Positions 5,791 to 7,252 of a DNA stretch of 7,252 bases are shown one piece after another. Below the pieces are notes generated by a model. That model worked only from the letters and a program-made list of their open reading frames with translations. It ran no database searches and had not been told where the DNA came from. Source of the DNA: JBEVNX01 sp040507895 (GTDB taxonomy: Bacteria > Desulfobacterota > Binatia > JACPRU01); NCBI GenBank assembly GCA_040507895.1, contig JBEVNX010000224.1, positions 1 to 7,252 on the forward strand. Direction: 5' to 3'. Within the stretch, counting starts at the first letter, position 1. Every line of letters starts with the position of its first letter. The translations under genes and the position numbers were made by a program.

Positions 5791-7130
5791 GCCGCGAGCG
5801 CCTCCGCCAGGCGGTCCATGTCGGCGACCGAATGGACCTCGGTCGCGCAGACGAGCAGCGCGTCCTCGAGTTCGGGAAACGAGTCGCCGAGGGTGACACC
5901 GGCCAGCACGCCGCGCTCGAGCGCACGCTCGTGCCGACGGCGCGCCTGCGGCAAGCGCACCGCGAATTCGTTGAAGAAGGGCGCCGGGAACAGCAGCTCG
6001 GCCCCCGCCTGCTCGCGCAATCGGGAAAGCGCGTAGCGGGCTTTGCGCGCGTTGTGGTCCGCGAGCTCGCGCAATCCCCGGCGGCCCGCGAGCGCGAGGA
6101 ACACGGTCGCGGCGAGTGCGCACAGGCCCTGATTCGTGCAGATGTTGGAGGTGGCGCGCTCGCGCCGAATGTGCTGCTCGCGAGTCGCGAGCGTCAACAC
6201 GTAGCCGCGCCGGCCCTGCTCGTCGACCGTCTCGCCGACGAGCCGCCCCGGCATGCTGCGCACGAACCGCTCGCGCGTCGCAAAGAGGCCGAGGTACGGG
6301 CCGCCGAACGACAGCGGCATGCCGAAGCTCTGTCCCTCGGCCGCTGCGACGTCGATGCCGAGCCCGCCGGGGGAGCGCAGGATTCCCAGCGCCAGAGCTT
6401 CCGCCGTCACGCTGATCGGGATGGCCCCCGCGGCATGCGTCATCTCCGCGATCGCGCCGAGATCCTCGACAATGCCGAAGAAGTTCGGATACCCGACGAC
6501 CACGCCCGCGGGGGCGGGCTCGAGCATCCGCTCGAGCGCCGCGCGATCGACGCGCCCGTCGGCGGCGAACGGGATCTCGTCGCACTCGAGCCCGGCGAGC
6601 CCCTCCAGGTAGGTGCGCACGACCTGCCGGTACTGCGGCGGCAGCGAAGCCGCGACCAGCACGCGCTCCGCCTTGGGCATCAACCGCTTGGCCATCAATA
6701 CGGCTTCGGCGGTCGCGGTCGAGCCGTCGTAGAGGCTGGCGTTGGCGACCTCGAGGCCGAGGAGGGAAGCCACGAGCGTCTGGAACTCGAACGTCGCTTG
6801 CAGCGTCCCCTGGCTCACCTCGGGCTGGTACGGCGTGTACGCCGTCGCGAACTCGCTCCGCTGGATGACGTGGTCCACCACCGAGGGAACGAAATGCGGG
6901 TAAGCGCCGGCCCCCGCGAAGCAGAGGAGCTCGGGGCTGACGCGGTTCGCGCCGGCCAGCTCGACTAAGCGCCGCGCGGCGTCGGCCTCACCGAGGCCGT
7001 CGGGAACGTCGAGCGTGGCTTGCCGGAGCAGGTCCTGCGGAATGTGCGCGACCAGGTCGTCGAGGGATCGCAAGCCGATCGCCGACAACATCGCGGCGAC
7101 GTCGGCCTCGGTGTGCGGGATGTAGCGCAT
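5787..7130 (-). CDS. gcvPA: Glycine dehydrogenase (decarboxylating) subunit 1, P-protein alpha
   Basis: This 447-residue protein is the non-lysine half of the P-protein and pairs with GcvPB to form the active decarboxylase. Diagnostic blocks are MRYIPHTEADVAAML (1-15), FAGAGAYPHFVPS (71-83), RSEFATAYTPYQPEVSQGTL (91-110), NASLYDGSTA (130-139), YPNFFGIVED (214-223), and HIRRERATSNICTNQGL (320-336). The length matches the usual separate subunit. ATG 7130 is chosen because the family starts with RYIPHTE immediately after it; the in-frame extension to 7241 is Arg/Pro-rich and unlike the family. There is no obvious Shine-Dalgarno before this ATG, so initiation may depend on upstream translation or a short leader. 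The stop TGA overlaps the gcvPB GTG. gcvT and gcvH are not in the window; they may lie beyond the right edge, which is upstream for this strand. Confidence 0.97.
   Translation of the reverse strand: MRYIPHTEADVAAMLSAIGLRSLDDLVAHIPQDLLRQATLDVPDGLGEADAARRLVELAGANRVSPELLCFAGAGAYPHFVPSVVDHVIQRSEFATAYTPYQPEVSQGTLQATFEFQTLVASLLGLEVANASLYDGSTATAEAVLMAKRLMPKAERVLVAASLPPQYRQVVRTYLEGLAGLECDEIPFAADGRVDRAALERMLEPAPAGVVVGYPNFFGIVEDLGAIAEMTHAAGAIPISVTAEALALGILRSPGGLGIDVAAAEGQSFGMPLSFGGPYLGLFATRERFVRSMPGRLVGETVDEQGRRGYVLTLATREQHIRRERATSNICTNQGLCALAATVFLALAGRRGLRELADHNARKARYALSRLREQAGAELLFPAPFFNEFAVRLPQARRRHERALERGVLAGVTLGDSFPELEDALLVCATEVHSVADMDRLAEALAA
5801..5808 (-). promoter_or_regulatory. Shine-Dalgarno of gcvPB
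   Basis: The minus strand reads GGCGGAGG, ending 10 bases before GTG 5790, within the last codons of gcvPA. It supports the GTG start, which shares bases with the gcvPA stop (GTGA). Confidence 0.6.
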
Positions 7131-7252
7131 CGCGGAGATGGACGGCGGGAGCGACGAACTAAGGCGCCGGAAGCACCGAAGCGGAGCTGGAGGCGGAGTC
7201 GGCGAGGGTCGCCGCCGTGGACGGCAACGAGCCCGGACCAAGGCGATCCTCG
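7131..7252 (-). other. Region upstream of gcvPA; possible 3' tail of another gene
   Basis: Nothing certain is encoded in these 122 bases. On the minus strand one frame is open from the window edge to TAG at 7161-7159 and ends LADSASSSASVLPAP, with mostly G or C at third positions. It stops 28 bases before gcvPA, so it could be the tail of an upstream operon gene. The residues do not resemble the ends of GcvH or GcvT as I know them. A second frame is also open, so in this GC-rich DNA the evidence is weak. No convincing promoter, riboswitch fold or Shine-Dalgarno was seen. Confidence 0.25.

Noticed and set aside
5791..6585. A 265-codon in-frame upstream extension of gcvPB across gcvPA
   Set aside because: The GcvPB family N-terminus, the GTG with a Shine-Dalgarno and the overlap with the gcvPA stop all place the start at 5790. 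The extension lies over conserved gcvPA sequence.
5832..6968. A 378-codon plus-strand open frame opposite gcvPA
   Set aside because: It is antisense to a highly conserved enzyme gene, its product is Arg/Glu/His-rich without domains, and it has no independent support.

Overview
The window is GC-rich, densely coding bacterial chromosome with six protein genes and no recognisable RNA genes, insertion sequences, CRISPR arrays or phage genes. The mix of a two-subunit glycine decarboxylase, a zinc-ribbon/DUF3426 membrane protein, a TonB/TolA-like protein and TatA suggests a diderm (Gram-negative) bacterium. The style resembles uncultured deltaproteobacteria-like lineages (Myxococcota, Binatota, Desulfobacterota relatives). 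That placement is an inference from gene content and composition, not something a single marker proves.

Layout: (1) 1-1851 (+) is the 3' part of a large membrane protein of the Agl23/TIGR03663 type, whose extracytoplasmic C-terminus is a six-blade NHL beta-propeller. (2) 1848-2816 (+) overlaps it by 4 bases, starts at TTG, and encodes a zinc-ribbon, one-TM, DUF3426-like protein. (3) 2820-3020 (-) is a 66-residue TatA, tail-to-tail with gene 2 across a 3-base gap. (4) 3125-4276 (+) is divergent from tatA and encodes a TonB/TolA-like protein with the SxxxH motif in its membrane helix. (5) 4303-5790 (-) is gcvPB and (6) 5787-7130 (-) is gcvPA. These last two form a GTGA-overlapped operon for the P-protein of the glycine cleavage system, transcribed leftward and convergent with gene 4.

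Functionally there are two blocks. Positions 1-4276 hold envelope genes: glycan/lipid-carrier-linked membrane enzyme plus propeller, a membrane zinc-ribbon protein, a protein-export component and an energy-transducer-like protein. Positions 4303-7130 hold one-carbon metabolism (glycine to CO2, NH3 and a methylene group handed to the H-protein lipoyl arm). No gene-free stretch exceeds about 125 bases. The most distinctive points are the Agl23-NHL fusion coupled to the zinc-ribbon gene, and the TonB-like protein with neither ExbB nor ExbD in view. I saw no convincing wholly new system; the envelope cluster is the best candidate for a second look.
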